Shown here: one piece after another, positions 9,019 through 17,787 of the stretch
Numbering within the stretch: position 1 is the stretch's first letter
Layout: every line of letters starts with the position of its first letter
Source of the DNA: Nonomuraea basaltis
Lineage (GTDB): Bacteria; Actinomycetota; Actinomycetes; Streptosporangiales; Streptosporangiaceae
DNA length: 61,413 nucleotides
Reading direction: 5' to 3'
NCBI RefSeq assembly: GCF_005893125.1
Contig: NZ_VCJS01000063.1
Coordinates: 1-61,413, forward strand
Made by a program: the position numbers and the translations under genes
The notes under the pieces: generated by a model
Seen by the model: the letters and a program-made list of their open reading frames with translations, nothing else
Database searches by the model: none
What the model was told of the DNA's origin: nothing

Positions 9019-10642
9019 CTACGTGGTCGGAGTCGATTTCGGCACGCTGTCCGGGCGTGCGGTCGTCGTCCGCGTGAGCGACGGCGCCGAACTGGGCAGC
9101 GCCGTCCACGAGTACACCCACCGCGTCATCGAGCAGACGCTCCCAGGCTCCGACGTGAAGCTCGGTCCAGACTGGGCGCTGCAGTCGCCGCAGGACTGGA
9201 TCGACGTGCTCAAGATCGCCGTGCCCGGAGCGATCGCCGCCGCGGGCGTCGAGCCCGGGCAGGTCATCGGCATCGGCACCGACTTCACCGCCTGCACCGT
9301 GCTGCCGACCACGGCCGACGGCACGCCTCTGTGCTTCGAGACCCCTTCGGAGCCGCATGCGTGGCCGAAGCTCTGGAAGCACCACGCCGCGCAGTCGCAC
9401 GCCGACCGGATCAACGACCTGGCCGCGCGCCGGGGCGAGAGCTGGCTGCCGCGCTACGGTGGCAAGATCTCCTCCGAGTGGGAGTTCGCCAAGGGCCTGC
9501 AGGTCCTTGAGGAGGCCCCCGGCGTCTACGCCAGGGCCGAGCGCTGGATCGAGGCCGCCGACTGGATCATCTGGCAGCTCACCGGCGTCGAGAGCCGCAA
9601 CATCTGCACCGTCGGCTACAAGGGCATCTTCCAGGACGGCAGCTATCCGTCCGAGGAGTTCCTGGCCGAGCTCAACCCCGGCTTCGCCGGGTTCGTCGGC
9701 AAGCTCGCCACCGGCAGTGTCGGCGAGAAGGTCAACGGCGTGACGGTCGCCCCGCTCGGTGGCCTCGCCGGCCGCCTGACCGGCCAGGCCGCCGAGTGGA
9801 CGGGGCTGCCCGAGGGCGTCGCCGTGGCCGTCGGCAACGTGGACGCCCACGTGACCAACGCCGCCGCCGACGCCGTGCGCCCCGGCCAGATGGTGGCCAT
9901 CATGGGCACCTCCACCTGCCACGTCATGCCCAGCGACCAGCTCGCCGAGGTGCCCGGCATGTGCGGCGTGGTCAAGGACGGCGTCGTGCCCGGCCTGTGG
10001 GGCTACGAGGCCGGGCAGTCGGCGGTCGGCGACATCTTCGCCTGGTTCGTCGACAACTTCGGGTCCGACGGGCACGAGCAGCTCACCTCGCTGGCCGAGA
10101 AGCAGGCCGTGGGCCAGCACGGCCTCGTCGCGCTGGACTGGTTCGGCGGCAACCGCTCGGTGCTGGTGGACCACAACCTGTCCGGCGTGATCATCGGTCA
10201 GACCTTGGCGACCAAGCCCGAGGACGTCTACCGGGCGCTCATCGAGTCCACCGCGTACGGCGCCCGCATGATCGTGGAGACGTTCGAGAAGGCCGGCGTG
10301 CCCGTCGAGGAGTTCGTCGTCGCCGGCGGCCTGCTGAAGAACCCCTTCCTCATGCAGGTCTACGCCGACGTGCTGCGCCGCCCGCTGTCGGTCATCGGCT
10401 CCGACCAGGGGCCCGCGCTCGGCTCGGCCATCCACGCGGCCGTCGCCGCCGGCGCCTACCCCGGCATCGAGGAGGCCGCCGCGGCCATGGGCAAGCGCAC
10501 GGAGGCCGCGTACGTGCCCGACGAGGCCCGCGCCGACGCCTACGACCGGCTCTACGCCGAGTACCGCAGGCTCCACGACTTCTTCGGAGACGGACAGATG
10601 CTGCACACGCTGCGCGCGATCAGGAACGAGGCCCACGCATGA
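9005..10642 (+). CDS. araB: Ribulokinase
   Basis: FGGY-family kinase (545 aa, usual AraB length) phosphorylating L-ribulose to L-ribulose 5-phosphate, step two of L-arabinose catabolism. The N-terminal ATPase fold starts VVGVDFGTLSGRAVVVRV, which carries the phosphate-1 motif with the TLSGR typical of AraB; IGIGTDFTACTV, MGTSTCHVM and VVAGGLLKNPFLMQVYADV follow. GTG 9005 is supported by GGAG at 8995-8998; the ATG at 9003 is out of frame and immediately stopped. The next genes are araD and araA. Confidence 0.95.
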   Translation: MNANNYVVGVDFGTLSGRAVVVRVSDGAELGSAVHEYTHRVIEQTLPGSDVKLGPDWALQSPQDWIDVLKIAVPGAIAAAGVEPGQVIGIGTDFTACTVLPTTADGTPLCFETPSEPHAWPKLWKHHAAQSHADRINDLAARRGESWLPRYGGKISSEWEFAKGLQVLEEAPGVYARAERWIEAADWIIWQLTGVESRNICTVGYKGIFQDGSYPSEEFLAELNPGFAGFVGKLATGSVGEKVNGVTVAPLGGLAGRLTGQAAEWTGLPEGVAVAVGNVDAHVTNAAADAVRPGQMVAIMGTSTCHVMPSDQLAEVPGMCGVVKDGVVPGLWGYEAGQSAVGDIFAWFVDNFGSDGHEQLTSLAEKQAVGQHGLVALDWFGGNRSVLVDHNLSGVIIGQTLATKPEDVYRALIESTAYGARMIVETFEKAGVPVEEFVVAGGLLKNPFLMQVYADVLRRPLSVIGSDQGPALGSAIHAAVAAGAYPGIEEAAAAMGKRTEAAYVPDEARADAYDRLYAEYRRLHDFFGDGQMLHTLRAIRNEAHA

Positions 10643-10660
10643 GCCGCGAGGGAGTGCCGA

Positions 10661-10699
10661 CGGCATATGGCGACCGAGCCGCCGAACGGAGTGAGGCAA
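10661..10699 (+). repeat. 39-bp dispersed repeat, copy A (araB-araD junction)
   Basis: Core ATGGCGACCGAGCCGCC followed by ACGGAGTGAGGCAA. It matches 33481-33519 in 36 of 39 bases. Here it lies just after araB and supplies the GTGAGG ribosome-binding site and the A of the likely araD start codon. Read through from the ATG at 10639 it encodes YGDRAAERSEA. Confidence 0.8.
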
Positions 10700-11346
10700 T
10701 GAGAAAGACCGTCGCTGACCTGCACGCCGAGCTGGTCCGCTACAACCTGGTCGTCTGGACGGCCGGTAACGTGTCCGGGCGGATCCCTGGCGAGGACCTG
10801 TTCGTCATCAAGCCGTCCGGGGTCTCCTACGACGAGCTGACGCCGGAGAACATGGTCGTGTGCGACCTCGACGGCAACCTGGTGGCGGGCGAGCACGCGC
10901 CGTCCAGCGACACGGCCGCGCACGCGTACGTCTACCGCAACATGCCCGACGTGGGCGGCGTCGTGCACACCCACTCCACGTACGCCTGCGCCTGGGCCGC
11001 CCGCGGCGAGGCCATCCCCTGCGTGCTGACCGCGATGGCCGACGAGTTCGGCGGCGAGATCCCGATCGGCCCGTTCGCGCTGATCGGCGACGACTCCATC
11101 GGCCAGGGCATCGTCGAGACGCTCAAGGGCCACCGCTCGAAGGCCGTGCTCATGCAGAACCACGGCGTGTTCAGCATCGGCAAGGACCCGAAGGCCGCGG
11201 TGAAGGCGGCCGTGATGTGCGAGGACGTGGCCCGTACGGTCCACCTGGCCAGGCAGCTCGGCGAGCCGCTGCCCATCGCGCAGGACGACATCGACCGCCT
11301 GTACGACCGCTATCAGAACGTCTACGGACAGAGGAGCCCGCGTTGA
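10699..11346 (+). CDS. araD: L-ribulose-5-phosphate 4-epimerase
   Basis: Class II aldolase-family zinc enzyme converting L-ribulose 5-phosphate to D-xylulose 5-phosphate (215 aa from this start). Visible signatures are TAGNVSGR, the zinc-binding pair HTHS (VVHTHSTYACAW), KPSGVSYDEL and LMQNHGVFSIG. An in-frame ATG at 10639 overlaps the araB stop (ATGA) and would add 20 residues encoded mostly by the dispersed repeat. I prefer 10699 because family homology begins there and GTGAGG precedes it, but the longer form is possible. The stop overlaps the TTG start of araA. Confidence 0.9.
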   Translation: MRKTVADLHAELVRYNLVVWTAGNVSGRIPGEDLFVIKPSGVSYDELTPENMVVCDLDGNLVAGEHAPSSDTAAHAYVYRNMPDVGGVVHTHSTYACAWAARGEAIPCVLTAMADEFGGEIPIGPFALIGDDSIGQGIVETLKGHRSKAVLMQNHGVFSIGKDPKAAVKAAVMCEDVARTVHLARQLGEPLPIAQDDIDRLYDRYQNVYGQRSPR

Positions 11347-12809
11347 ACATCTGGTTTCTGACCGGCAGCCAGGGACTGTACGGCGAGGACACGCTGCGCC
11401 AGGTGGCCGAGCAGTCTCAACGGATCGCCGAGCAGCTGCCCGTCACCGTCGAGTGGAAGCCCGTGCTCACGGACGCCGCGGCGATCCGGCGGATCATGCT
11501 CGAGGCCAACGCGGACGACTCGTGCGCCGGCGTGATCGCGTGGATGCACACGTTCTCCCCGGCCAAGATGTGGATCGCCGGCCTCGACGCGCTACGCAAG
11601 CCGCTGCTGCACCTGCACACCCAGGCCAACGTGGAGCTGCCGTGGAGCTCCATCGACATGGATTTCATGAACCTCAACCAGGCCGCCCACGGTGACCGCG
11701 AGTTCGGCCACGTGCAGACCCGCCTGGGCGTGCCGCGCAAGACGGTGGCCGGGCACGTCTCCGACCCGTCGGTGGGCGAGCGCATCCAGACCTGGGTACG
11801 CGCCGCCAAGGGCCTGGCCGAGGTGCGGACGCTGAAGCTGGCGCGTTTCGGCGACAACATGCGCGACGTGGCCGTCACCGAGGGCGACAAGGTCGAGGCG
11901 CAGCTGCGCTTCGGCGTCTCGGTCAACACCTACGGCGTCAACGACCTGGTCGAGGTCGTGGACGCCGTCTCGGACGCCGACGTGAGCGCGCTGGTCAAGG
12001 AGTACGAGGAGGCCTATCGGGTCGCCCCTGAGCTGCTCGGTGAGCGCAACGAGTCGCTGCGCTACGCGGCCAGGATCGAGCTGGGCCTGCGCGGTTTCCT
12101 CGAGTCCGGCGGCTTCAAGGCGTTCACCACGAACTTCGAGGACCTCGGCGGCCTGCGCCAGCTCCCCGGCCTGGCCGTGCAGCGGCTCATGGCCGACGGC
12201 TACGGCTTCGGCGGCGAGGGCGACTGGAAGACCTCGGTGCTGCTGCGCACGCTCAAGGCCATGTCGGCCAAGGGGGCGCCGGGCGGCACGTCGTTCATGG
12301 AGGACTACACCTACGACCTGACGCCCGGCCAGGAGCTCATCCTGGGCGCGCACATGCTCGAGGTCTGCCCGTCCATTGCGGTCGGCACGCCGTCGTGCGA
12401 GATCCACCCGCTGGGCATCGGCAACCGGGAGGACCCGGTCAGGCTCGTGTTCGACGCCGAGCCGGGTCCCGGCATCGTGGTCGGCCTGGCCGACATGGGA
12501 GACAGGTTCCGGCTGGTGGCCAACGAGATCGACATCGTGGCGCCGCCCCACCCGCTGCCCAAGCTGCCGGTGGCCCGCGCGGTCTGGAGCCCCCGCCCGA
12601 ACCTGCGTACGTCCACCGAGTCGTGGCTGACCGCGGGCGCCCCGCACCACACCGTGCTGTCCACGGCCGTCGGCCGGGAGGAGCTGACCGACCTGTCCGA
12701 CATGCTCGGCGTGGAGCTGCTGGTCATCGACTCCGACACGACGACCGAGCGGTTCACCAAGGAGCTGCGCTGGAACCAGGCGTACTACCGCCTGGCCCAG
12801 GGCTTCTAG
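11343..12809 (+). CDS. araA: L-arabinose isomerase
   Basis: Converts L-arabinose to L-ribulose, the first catabolic step (488 aa, usual size about 500). The N-terminus NIWFLTGSQGLYGEDTLRQV is diagnostic. GVIAWMHTFSPAKMWI and the metal/substrate region around FMEDYTYDL and ILGAHMLEVCPSI are present. The start is TTG 11343, overlapping the araD stop (TTGA), with AGAGGAG upstream; no other start fits the conserved N-terminus. The stop shares CTAG with the convergent gene after it. Confidence 0.96.
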   Translation: MNIWFLTGSQGLYGEDTLRQVAEQSQRIAEQLPVTVEWKPVLTDAAAIRRIMLEANADDSCAGVIAWMHTFSPAKMWIAGLDALRKPLLHLHTQANVELPWSSIDMDFMNLNQAAHGDREFGHVQTRLGVPRKTVAGHVSDPSVGERIQTWVRAAKGLAEVRTLKLARFGDNMRDVAVTEGDKVEAQLRFGVSVNTYGVNDLVEVVDAVSDADVSALVKEYEEAYRVAPELLGERNESLRYAARIELGLRGFLESGGFKAFTTNFEDLGGLRQLPGLAVQRLMADGYGFGGEGDWKTSVLLRTLKAMSAKGAPGGTSFMEDYTYDLTPGQELILGAHMLEVCPSIAVGTPSCEIHPLGIGNREDPVRLVFDAEPGPGIVVGLADMGDRFRLVANEIDIVAPPHPLPKLPVARAVWSPRPNLRTSTESWLTAGAPHHTVLSTAVGREELTDLSDMLGVELLVIDSDTTTERFTKELRWNQAYYRLAQGF

Positions 12810-13153
12810 TCGTCCTCGGCCGGTTTCTCGGGCGCCTTCCTGCGCTGCTCCTCGGCGCGCTCGCGGCAGCGGCGCAGGAACTCCTCGTCGTCGTCCGGAC
12901 TGGTGGCGGCGAACCGGCCCGGGCGGTCGTACTCGGGGAACGCGCTGGGCCGCGTGGGCGTCTGAGCCCGCTCCGGCCGGCCCGCCACCAGCCAGATGAT
13001 CGAGCCGATCAGCGGGGCCAGGAACACGATCACCACCCAGAGGATCTTGGGCAGGTTCCGGCAGAGCGTGTCAGGCGTGGTGATCACGTCGAAGAGGCAA
13101 TAGAGCCAGAGGACGAGCGTGACCAGGCCGATCGCCTGGGACAGATAGAACAC
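12806..13153 (-). CDS. PLDc_N-domain membrane protein
   Basis: Small membrane protein of 115 aa with two hydrophobic helices (about residues 5-22 and 36-58, ending LIGSIIWLVAGRP). This is the phospholipase D nuclease N-terminal (PLDc_N) domain pattern without any catalytic domain, followed by a charged C-terminal tail rich in Asp, Glu and Arg. GTG start with GGAGG seven nt upstream. It ends tail to tail with araA and shares the stop tetranucleotide CTAG. Function unknown. Confidence 0.85.
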   Translation of the reverse strand: MFYLSQAIGLVTLVLWLYCLFDVITTPDTLCRNLPKILWVVIVFLAPLIGSIIWLVAGRPERAQTPTRPSAFPEYDRPGRFAATSPDDDEEFLRRCRERAEEQRRKAPEKPAEDD

Positions 13154-13232
13154 GGCACACCTCCGTCAGCGGCACACGAACCTAGCGGCACCCGGCCGGG
13201 CTGACAAGGCATGTCTATGGGAAGGTAAGGCC

Positions 13233-14441
13233 GTGACGCTGACCAATTGGGCGGGAAACACCGCATTCCGTGCAGGCGATGTCCACCATCCCTCCTCGCT
13301 CGACGAGCTCCAGCGGCTCGTCGCGGCCAGTCCCCGGGTGCGGGCGCTGGGGAGCGGTCACTCGTTCAACGACGTCGCGGACACCACCGGCGATCTCGTG
13401 ATCCTCGACCGGATGCCGGACGCAGTGGAGATCGACAGCGCGGCGGCCAAGGTCCGGGTCGGCGCGCGCATGACGTACGCGCGGCTGGCCCCACTGCTGA
13501 ACGAGGCCGGGTTCGCGCTGGCGAACATGGCCTCGCTGCCGCACATCTCCGTGGCCGGCTCGGTCGCGACCGGCACGCACGGCTCCGGCGACGCGAACCC
13601 CAGCCTGGCCGCCGCCGTGTCGGCGCTCGACCTCGTCACCGCCGACGGCTCGGTGCTCACCCTGTCGCGCGGGGACGCCGACTTCCCCGGCGCGGTGGTG
13701 GCGCTGGGCGCGCTCGGCGTCGTCACCTCGCTGACGCTCGACCTGGTGCCCGCCTTCGAGGTGCGCCAGTACGTCCGCGAGGGCCTGTCCGCCGACGCGC
13801 TCGCCGACTTCGACGAGATCATGTCCAGCGGTTACAGCGTCAGCCTCTTCACCGACTGGCGCGACACGCGCGTCTGGCTGAAGCGCACCGACGAGCTGAC
13901 CAGCCCCGACTGGTACGGCACCCGCCCCGCCGACGGCCCCCGTCACCCGCTGCCGGACATGCCGGCCGACAGCTGCACGCTCCAGCTCGGCGTGCCAGGA
14001 CCCTGGCACGAGCGGCTCCCGCACTTCCGCCCCGACTACGAGCCGAGCGGCGCGGGTGACGAGCTGCAGTCGGAGCTGATCCTGCCGAGGGAGCACGCGG
14101 TCAAGGCGCTGCGCGAGCTGTACGCGATCGGCGACCGGATCCGGCCGGTTCTGCACATCTCGGAGGTACGCACGGTCGCCGCCGACGACCTGTGGCTCAG
14201 CCCCTTCCACGGGCGCGACGGCGTGGGCGTGCACTTCACCTGGGTGAAGGACTTGGCGGGCGTGCTGCCGGTGCTGGAGCTGGTGGAGGAGACGCTGGCG
14301 CCGTTCGACCCCCGGCCGCACTGGGGCAAGCTGTTCACCCGGTGGCCGTCCTGCCCCGACCGCTTCCGCTCGCTGGCCCGGCGGCTGGACCCGGCGGGCA
14401 AGTTCGGCAACGACTTCACCCGGATACTGCTGGGGGAGTAG
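13233..14441 (+). CDS. FAD-dependent alditol oxidase (AldO-like)
   Basis: Flavoprotein of the vanillyl-alcohol-oxidase superfamily (402 aa). N-terminal FAD domain starts TNWAGNTAF and contains LGSGHSFN, whose His43 matches the covalent FAD-binding histidine of Streptomyces alditol oxidase. NMASLPHISVAGSVATGTHG is the conserved FAD pyrophosphate region. The C-terminus has HWGKLFT and FRSLARRLDPAGKFGN, typical of the D-arabinono-lactone/alditol oxidase domain. It would oxidise xylitol, sorbitol or similar polyols to aldoses with H2O2 release. Its position after the ara genes fits sugar-alcohol feeding into pentose metabolism, which is inference. Confidence 0.9.
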   Translation: MTLTNWAGNTAFRAGDVHHPSSLDELQRLVAASPRVRALGSGHSFNDVADTTGDLVILDRMPDAVEIDSAAAKVRVGARMTYARLAPLLNEAGFALANMASLPHISVAGSVATGTHGSGDANPSLAAAVSALDLVTADGSVLTLSRGDADFPGAVVALGALGVVTSLTLDLVPAFEVRQYVREGLSADALADFDEIMSSGYSVSLFTDWRDTRVWLKRTDELTSPDWYGTRPADGPRHPLPDMPADSCTLQLGVPGPWHERLPHFRPDYEPSGAGDELQSELILPREHAVKALRELYAIGDRIRPVLHISEVRTVAADDLWLSPFHGRDGVGVHFTWVKDLAGVLPVLELVEETLAPFDPRPHWGKLFTRWPSCPDRFRSLARRLDPAGKFGNDFTRILLGE

Positions 14442-14531
14442 CGCGCCGCGGAGGCGCTGCGCCCCTGGATGTAGCCGATCACCGGTCCGGGGGACGATGT
14501 GCCCGGCCCGCCGGTCCGCGATCGTGGGGAC

Positions 14532-15311
14532 ATGACCCATCACCCGTTCAGGTTCGGCGCGGTCGCCGGACAAGCCCCCGACGCCGGCACGTGGGCGGGC
14601 CTGGCCCGCCGGGCTGAGGACCTCGGCTACGCCACGCTGCTGGTGCCCGACACGCTCGGCACGCTGTCGCCCTTCACCGCCGCCGCCGTGGCCGCCACGG
14701 TCACGACCACCCTGCGCGTCGGCACGTACGTCCTGAGCGTCGCCAACCGCACGCCGCGGGCCGTGGCGTGGGAGACCGCCACCCTGCAGACGCTCACGGG
14801 CGGCCGGTTCGAGCTCGGCCTGGGCGCCGGCCGCCCGGACGCCGAACGGGAGGCCGCCGAGCTCGGCGTCAGGTTCGGCACGCCCAGCGAGCGGATCGAG
14901 CGGCTCGCCGAGACCATCGACGCCGTCAAGGACGTCCGGATCCTGGTCGCCGCGTCGGGCACCAAGCTGCTCAGGCTGGCCGCCGCCCGCGCCGACACGG
15001 TCGCGCTCGGCGTGCCCCCGCACTACACGGAGGAGCAGGTGGCGGCCAAGCTGGACGAGCTGTACGAGCTGGCCGGGGACCGCTTCCACGACCTGGAGCT
15101 CGGCATGAACCTCGCGGCCGCCGGCGCGGAGCCGCCGGCCTGGCTCGGCCGCCTCGACGCCACAGCCACCGGGCTGCTCAGGGGGACGCCGGACGAGATG
15201 GCGGACGTGCTGCGGCGCCGCAGGGACCGGCTCGGGGTCTCGTACGTGTCGGTGAACGCCCAGTACCTGGATCAGTTCGCGCCGGTGGTGGAGCGGCTCG
15301 CCGGTACCTGA
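14532..15311 (+). CDS. LLM-class F420-dependent oxidoreductase
   Basis: Luciferase-like monooxygenase fold, 259 aa (family TIGR03621-like). RRAEDLGYATLLVPDTLG, TTLRVGTYVLSVANRTP and LTGGRFELGLGAGRPDAE are the characteristic TIM-barrel and cofactor motifs of F420- or FMN-dependent members. Start is uncertain: ATG 14532 begins the conserved part but its GGGGA is very close, while GTG 14499 with GGGGGA 4 nt upstream would add 11 residues. Substrate unknown. Confidence 0.85.
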   Translation: MTHHPFRFGAVAGQAPDAGTWAGLARRAEDLGYATLLVPDTLGTLSPFTAAAVAATVTTTLRVGTYVLSVANRTPRAVAWETATLQTLTGGRFELGLGAGRPDAEREAAELGVRFGTPSERIERLAETIDAVKDVRILVAASGTKLLRLAAARADTVALGVPPHYTEEQVAAKLDELYELAGDRFHDLELGMNLAAAGAEPPAWLGRLDATATGLLRGTPDEMADVLRRRRDRLGVSYVSVNAQYLDQFAPVVERLAGT

Positions 15312-15346
15312 CATGATCTGACAGATATGACTGGCATGATGCCCCC

Positions 15347-15739
15347 ATGACCGCAAAGGGAACGTTCGACACCGCCGACTGGGACGCCAAGCCCGCCTTC
15401 GACGACCGCGACGGCGTGACGCTCGGGCTCGTGACCATGTCCAAGACCTTCCATGGGGACCTGACCGCCACCAGCGTCGTCACGTTGCTGGTGGCGACGA
15501 CCCCGGTGGAGGATTCGCGCTCGTACGTGGCGCTGGAACGCATCGAGGGGACCCTGGAGGGCCGGTCGGGCAGCTTCGCCGTCCAGCACAACGCGGTGAG
15601 CGACAAGGGCGAGCAGTCGCTGCGGATCTCGGTGGTGCCGGACTCGGCGACCGGGGAGCTGCGCGGCCTGAGGGGCGAGATGGACATCGTCATCGGCCCC
15701 GGCGGCGGCCACTCCTACACCTTCGACTACCGGCTCTGA
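15347..15739 (+). CDS. DUF3224 domain protein
   Basis: Small soluble protein of 130 aa covering a whole DUF3224 domain (allene-oxide-cyclase-like barrel): ALERIEGTLEGRSGSFAVQH and the C-terminal GGGHSYTFDYRL are family hallmarks. No signal peptide. Function unknown. It lies alone, 35 nt after the LLM oxidoreductase and possibly co-transcribed. Confidence 0.85.
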   Translation: MTAKGTFDTADWDAKPAFDDRDGVTLGLVTMSKTFHGDLTATSVVTLLVATTPVEDSRSYVALERIEGTLEGRSGSFAVQHNAVSDKGEQSLRISVVPDSATGELRGLRGEMDIVIGPGGGHSYTFDYRL

Positions 15740-15892
15740 CCGGGGTGCCGATCTGACTACGGCTTTCAGCGCACCGGTGCGGTGAAGGCACGCAGGATCG
15801 GCGGCAGGAAGCCCATCTGTCCCTTCTGGGCCAGGAGAGCTCCGCGAACGTAGGCGCGGGAGCTTATGTCCCCGGGGCCTTCATAACGCGAA

Positions 15893-15934
15893 ACCGCCCC
15901 TGCCCTGTCGATATTCCGGCAGGTCAGAGGCGGT
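15893..15934 (-). terminator. Terminator-like hairpin after tRNA-Ala
   Basis: Read on the minus strand, ACCGCC and CCTGCC pair with GGCAGG and GGCGGT, followed by TT. It begins 8 nt past the tRNA 3' end. No long T-run. Confidence 0.55.
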
Positions 15935-15941
15935 ATTCTTG

Positions 15942-16014
15942 TGGAGCTATGGGGATTCGAACCCCAGACCTCCTCCATGCCATGGAGGCGCGCTACCAGC
16001 TGCGCCATAGCCCC
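15942..16014 (-). tRNA. tRNA-Ala (GGC anticodon)
   Basis: On the minus strand a complete 73-nt cloverleaf: acceptor GGGGCTA paired with TAGCTCC (one G-T pair), D arm GCGC...GCGC, anticodon stem CCTCC/GGAGG with loop ATGGCAT (anticodon GGC), T arm with GGTTCGAATCC, discriminator A. CCA is not encoded. It reads GCC/GCU alanine codons. No mobile element is attached to it. Confidence 0.97.
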
Positions 16015-16067
16015 TTGCCGCGCTACGAGTGTATCGGACTTCGCGGCTCCTGAAGCACGCTCCCTCA

Positions 16068-16094
16068 CCCCGGCCCTCTGGGCGAAGGCCGGGG
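16068..16094 (-). terminator. Terminator of the VWA lipoprotein gene
   Basis: Perfect 8-bp arms CCCCGGCC (16068-16075) and GGCCGGGG (16087-16094) with an 11-nt loop, between the VWA gene stop and the tRNA gene on the same strand. No T-run. Confidence 0.5.
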
Positions 16095-16170
16095 GGCGTG
16101 ATCGTCACGTTCATGTCCTTCAGGCTGATCGACCTGGCCGGTCAGCGGCAAGTCGTCATCGCCGGCCCGC

Positions 16171-17655
16171 CTACCCGATCGGCCTGGCCTTCTCGATGAG
16201 CGTGACCAGCTCCGACACCATCGGGTCCTCGGAGACCGACGCCAGCCGCGAAGCGTGCTCGCTGAGCTCCGGCAGGTCCATCCCGAACGCCTTCCTGTCC
16301 CGCAGGTAGACGGCGAACGCCGCCACCACCACGTCCACCTGAAGCCGGACCGGAGTCCCCTTGTCCCACACGCCCGCGGCCAGGTCGCCGGTCTGCAGCG
16401 ACTTGCTCGCCTCTGAGGCCGCCCGGGTGTCGGGGTCCTGCCAGCGTACGGTCGCCTGGGCGAGCTGCCCGTTCGCGCCCGGCTTGAGGCGGAGTGCGTA
16501 GAGGGCGGTGACCGAGTGGCCCGGGCCGATCTCGCCGCCGTCGCGGCTGTCGTCGCGGAACTCCTCGGTGGTCAGGGACCGGTTCTCGTACCCGATGAGC
16601 TGGTAGCTCTCCACGACCGACGGGTTGAACACCACCTGCGCCTTGGCGTCGCGCGCCCGCAGCTCGATGGTGGCCGGCAGCTGGGTGGTGAAGATCTTGG
16701 TGGCCTCCTCCTCGGAGCTGACGTACACGGCCATGCCGTCGCCGTTGTCGGCCAGCTGCTCCATCAACTCGTCGCCGTAATCCCTGCCGACGCCGACGGT
16801 GAGCAGCGCGACCTGCTTGCCCGCGTACTCCTTGACCTGCTCCAGGATGGTCTCCCACTCGGTGCTGCCCTGGTTGGCCAGGCCGTCGGAGAGCAGGATG
16901 ACGCGGTTGGTGGCGGCGGGCCGGAACGCCTTGGACGCCTCCTGGTAGCCGGTGACCAGGCCGGCCTCCAGGTTCGTGCCGCCATCGATGGCGAGCCGGT
17001 CCACCGCGCTCTTCAGCTCGTTCCTGGCGGTCAGCGGGGTCATGGAGGCCAGCACCTCGGCGTCGTCGCTGAACGACACGATCGACACCTGGTCGCCGGG
17101 CGCGAGCTGGTCGAGCAGCGTGAGCAGGGCCGACTTGACCAGGTCGAGACGGCCCGCCTCGGCCATCGACCCGGACACGTCGATCACGAACGTGAGGTTG
17201 GCCGGCCGCCGCGCCGCCGTGTCGGACGCGCGCGTCTGCAGGCCCACGCGGAGGACGGCCTCGTCGCGGGAGGGCAGCTTCGCGCCGTCCACGTGCACGG
17301 CGAAACCGTCGTCGGACGGCTGCGCGTAGTCCTGCCTGAACGCGTTGACCCACTCCTCGGGACGGATCTCGCCGGGGGCGGGCCAGCGGCCCTCCTGGAG
17401 GGTACGGCGGGCGTAGCCGTACGAGGCGGTGTCCACGTCCAGCGCGAACGTGGAGATCTGGGCCGCGGTCGTGTCCTGTTCGGCGTTCTCCTGAGTCTTG
17501 GTCGGCGACGGTCGCGGGATGGCCGGCTGCTGGTTCGCGCTGGCAGGGTGGGGCGCCTTCTCGTCGCTCGTCGAGCCTCCCGAGTCGCCGGCGCATGCGG
17601 CGAGAGCCAGCACCGCGGCAAGACCGATACCGACGGCTAAAGGTCGAAATCTCAT
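16171..17655 (-). CDS. VWA-domain lipoprotein (YfbK-like)
   Basis: Exported lipoprotein of 494 aa: signal peptide with lipobox LAAC (Cys21), then a Ser/Thr/Pro-rich linker. A conserved N-terminal region follows (STFALDVDTASYGYARR, residues 68-84). The von Willebrand factor A domain has an intact MIDAS (DVSGSM 159-164, GGTNLEAG, LLSDGLAN). The C-terminal YfbK-type region contains AAFAVYLRDRKAFGM. GGAGG precedes ATG 17655. It probably binds metal-dependently to an envelope partner; no chaperone ATPase neighbour is present. Confidence 0.88.
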   Translation of the reverse strand: MRFRPLAVGIGLAAVLALAACAGDSGGSTSDEKAPHPASANQQPAIPRPSPTKTQENAEQDTTAAQISTFALDVDTASYGYARRTLQEGRWPAPGEIRPEEWVNAFRQDYAQPSDDGFAVHVDGAKLPSRDEAVLRVGLQTRASDTAARRPANLTFVIDVSGSMAEAGRLDLVKSALLTLLDQLAPGDQVSIVSFSDDAEVLASMTPLTARNELKSAVDRLAIDGGTNLEAGLVTGYQEASKAFRPAATNRVILLSDGLANQGSTEWETILEQVKEYAGKQVALLTVGVGRDYGDELMEQLADNGDGMAVYVSSEEEATKIFTTQLPATIELRARDAKAQVVFNPSVVESYQLIGYENRSLTTEEFRDDSRDGGEIGPGHSVTALYALRLKPGANGQLAQATVRWQDPDTRAASEASKSLQTGDLAAGVWDKGTPVRLQVDVVVAAFAVYLRDRKAFGMDLPELSEHASRLASVSEDPMVSELVTLIEKARPIG

Positions 17656-17787
17656 TTCTCAACCACCTCCGACCCCTACGACGGAACTTGATCTCGAGCG
17701 GCCGGGCCGGTGACTCAAGCGAGCGCAAACCGCGATCTATACGTGATCGGTTGTGACAAATGGGGCATATGAGGTAGGCAGGGGTGC

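Noticed and set aside
8633..10699. A 688-codon minus-strand frame opposite araB
   Set aside because: Shadow of araB; composition is biased and no motif is visible.
13215..15356. A 713-codon open frame on the minus strand opposite the alditol oxidase and LLM genes
   Set aside because: It is antisense to two clear enzymes, has the low-complexity Arg/Gly/Val/His composition of a high-GC shadow frame and no domain.
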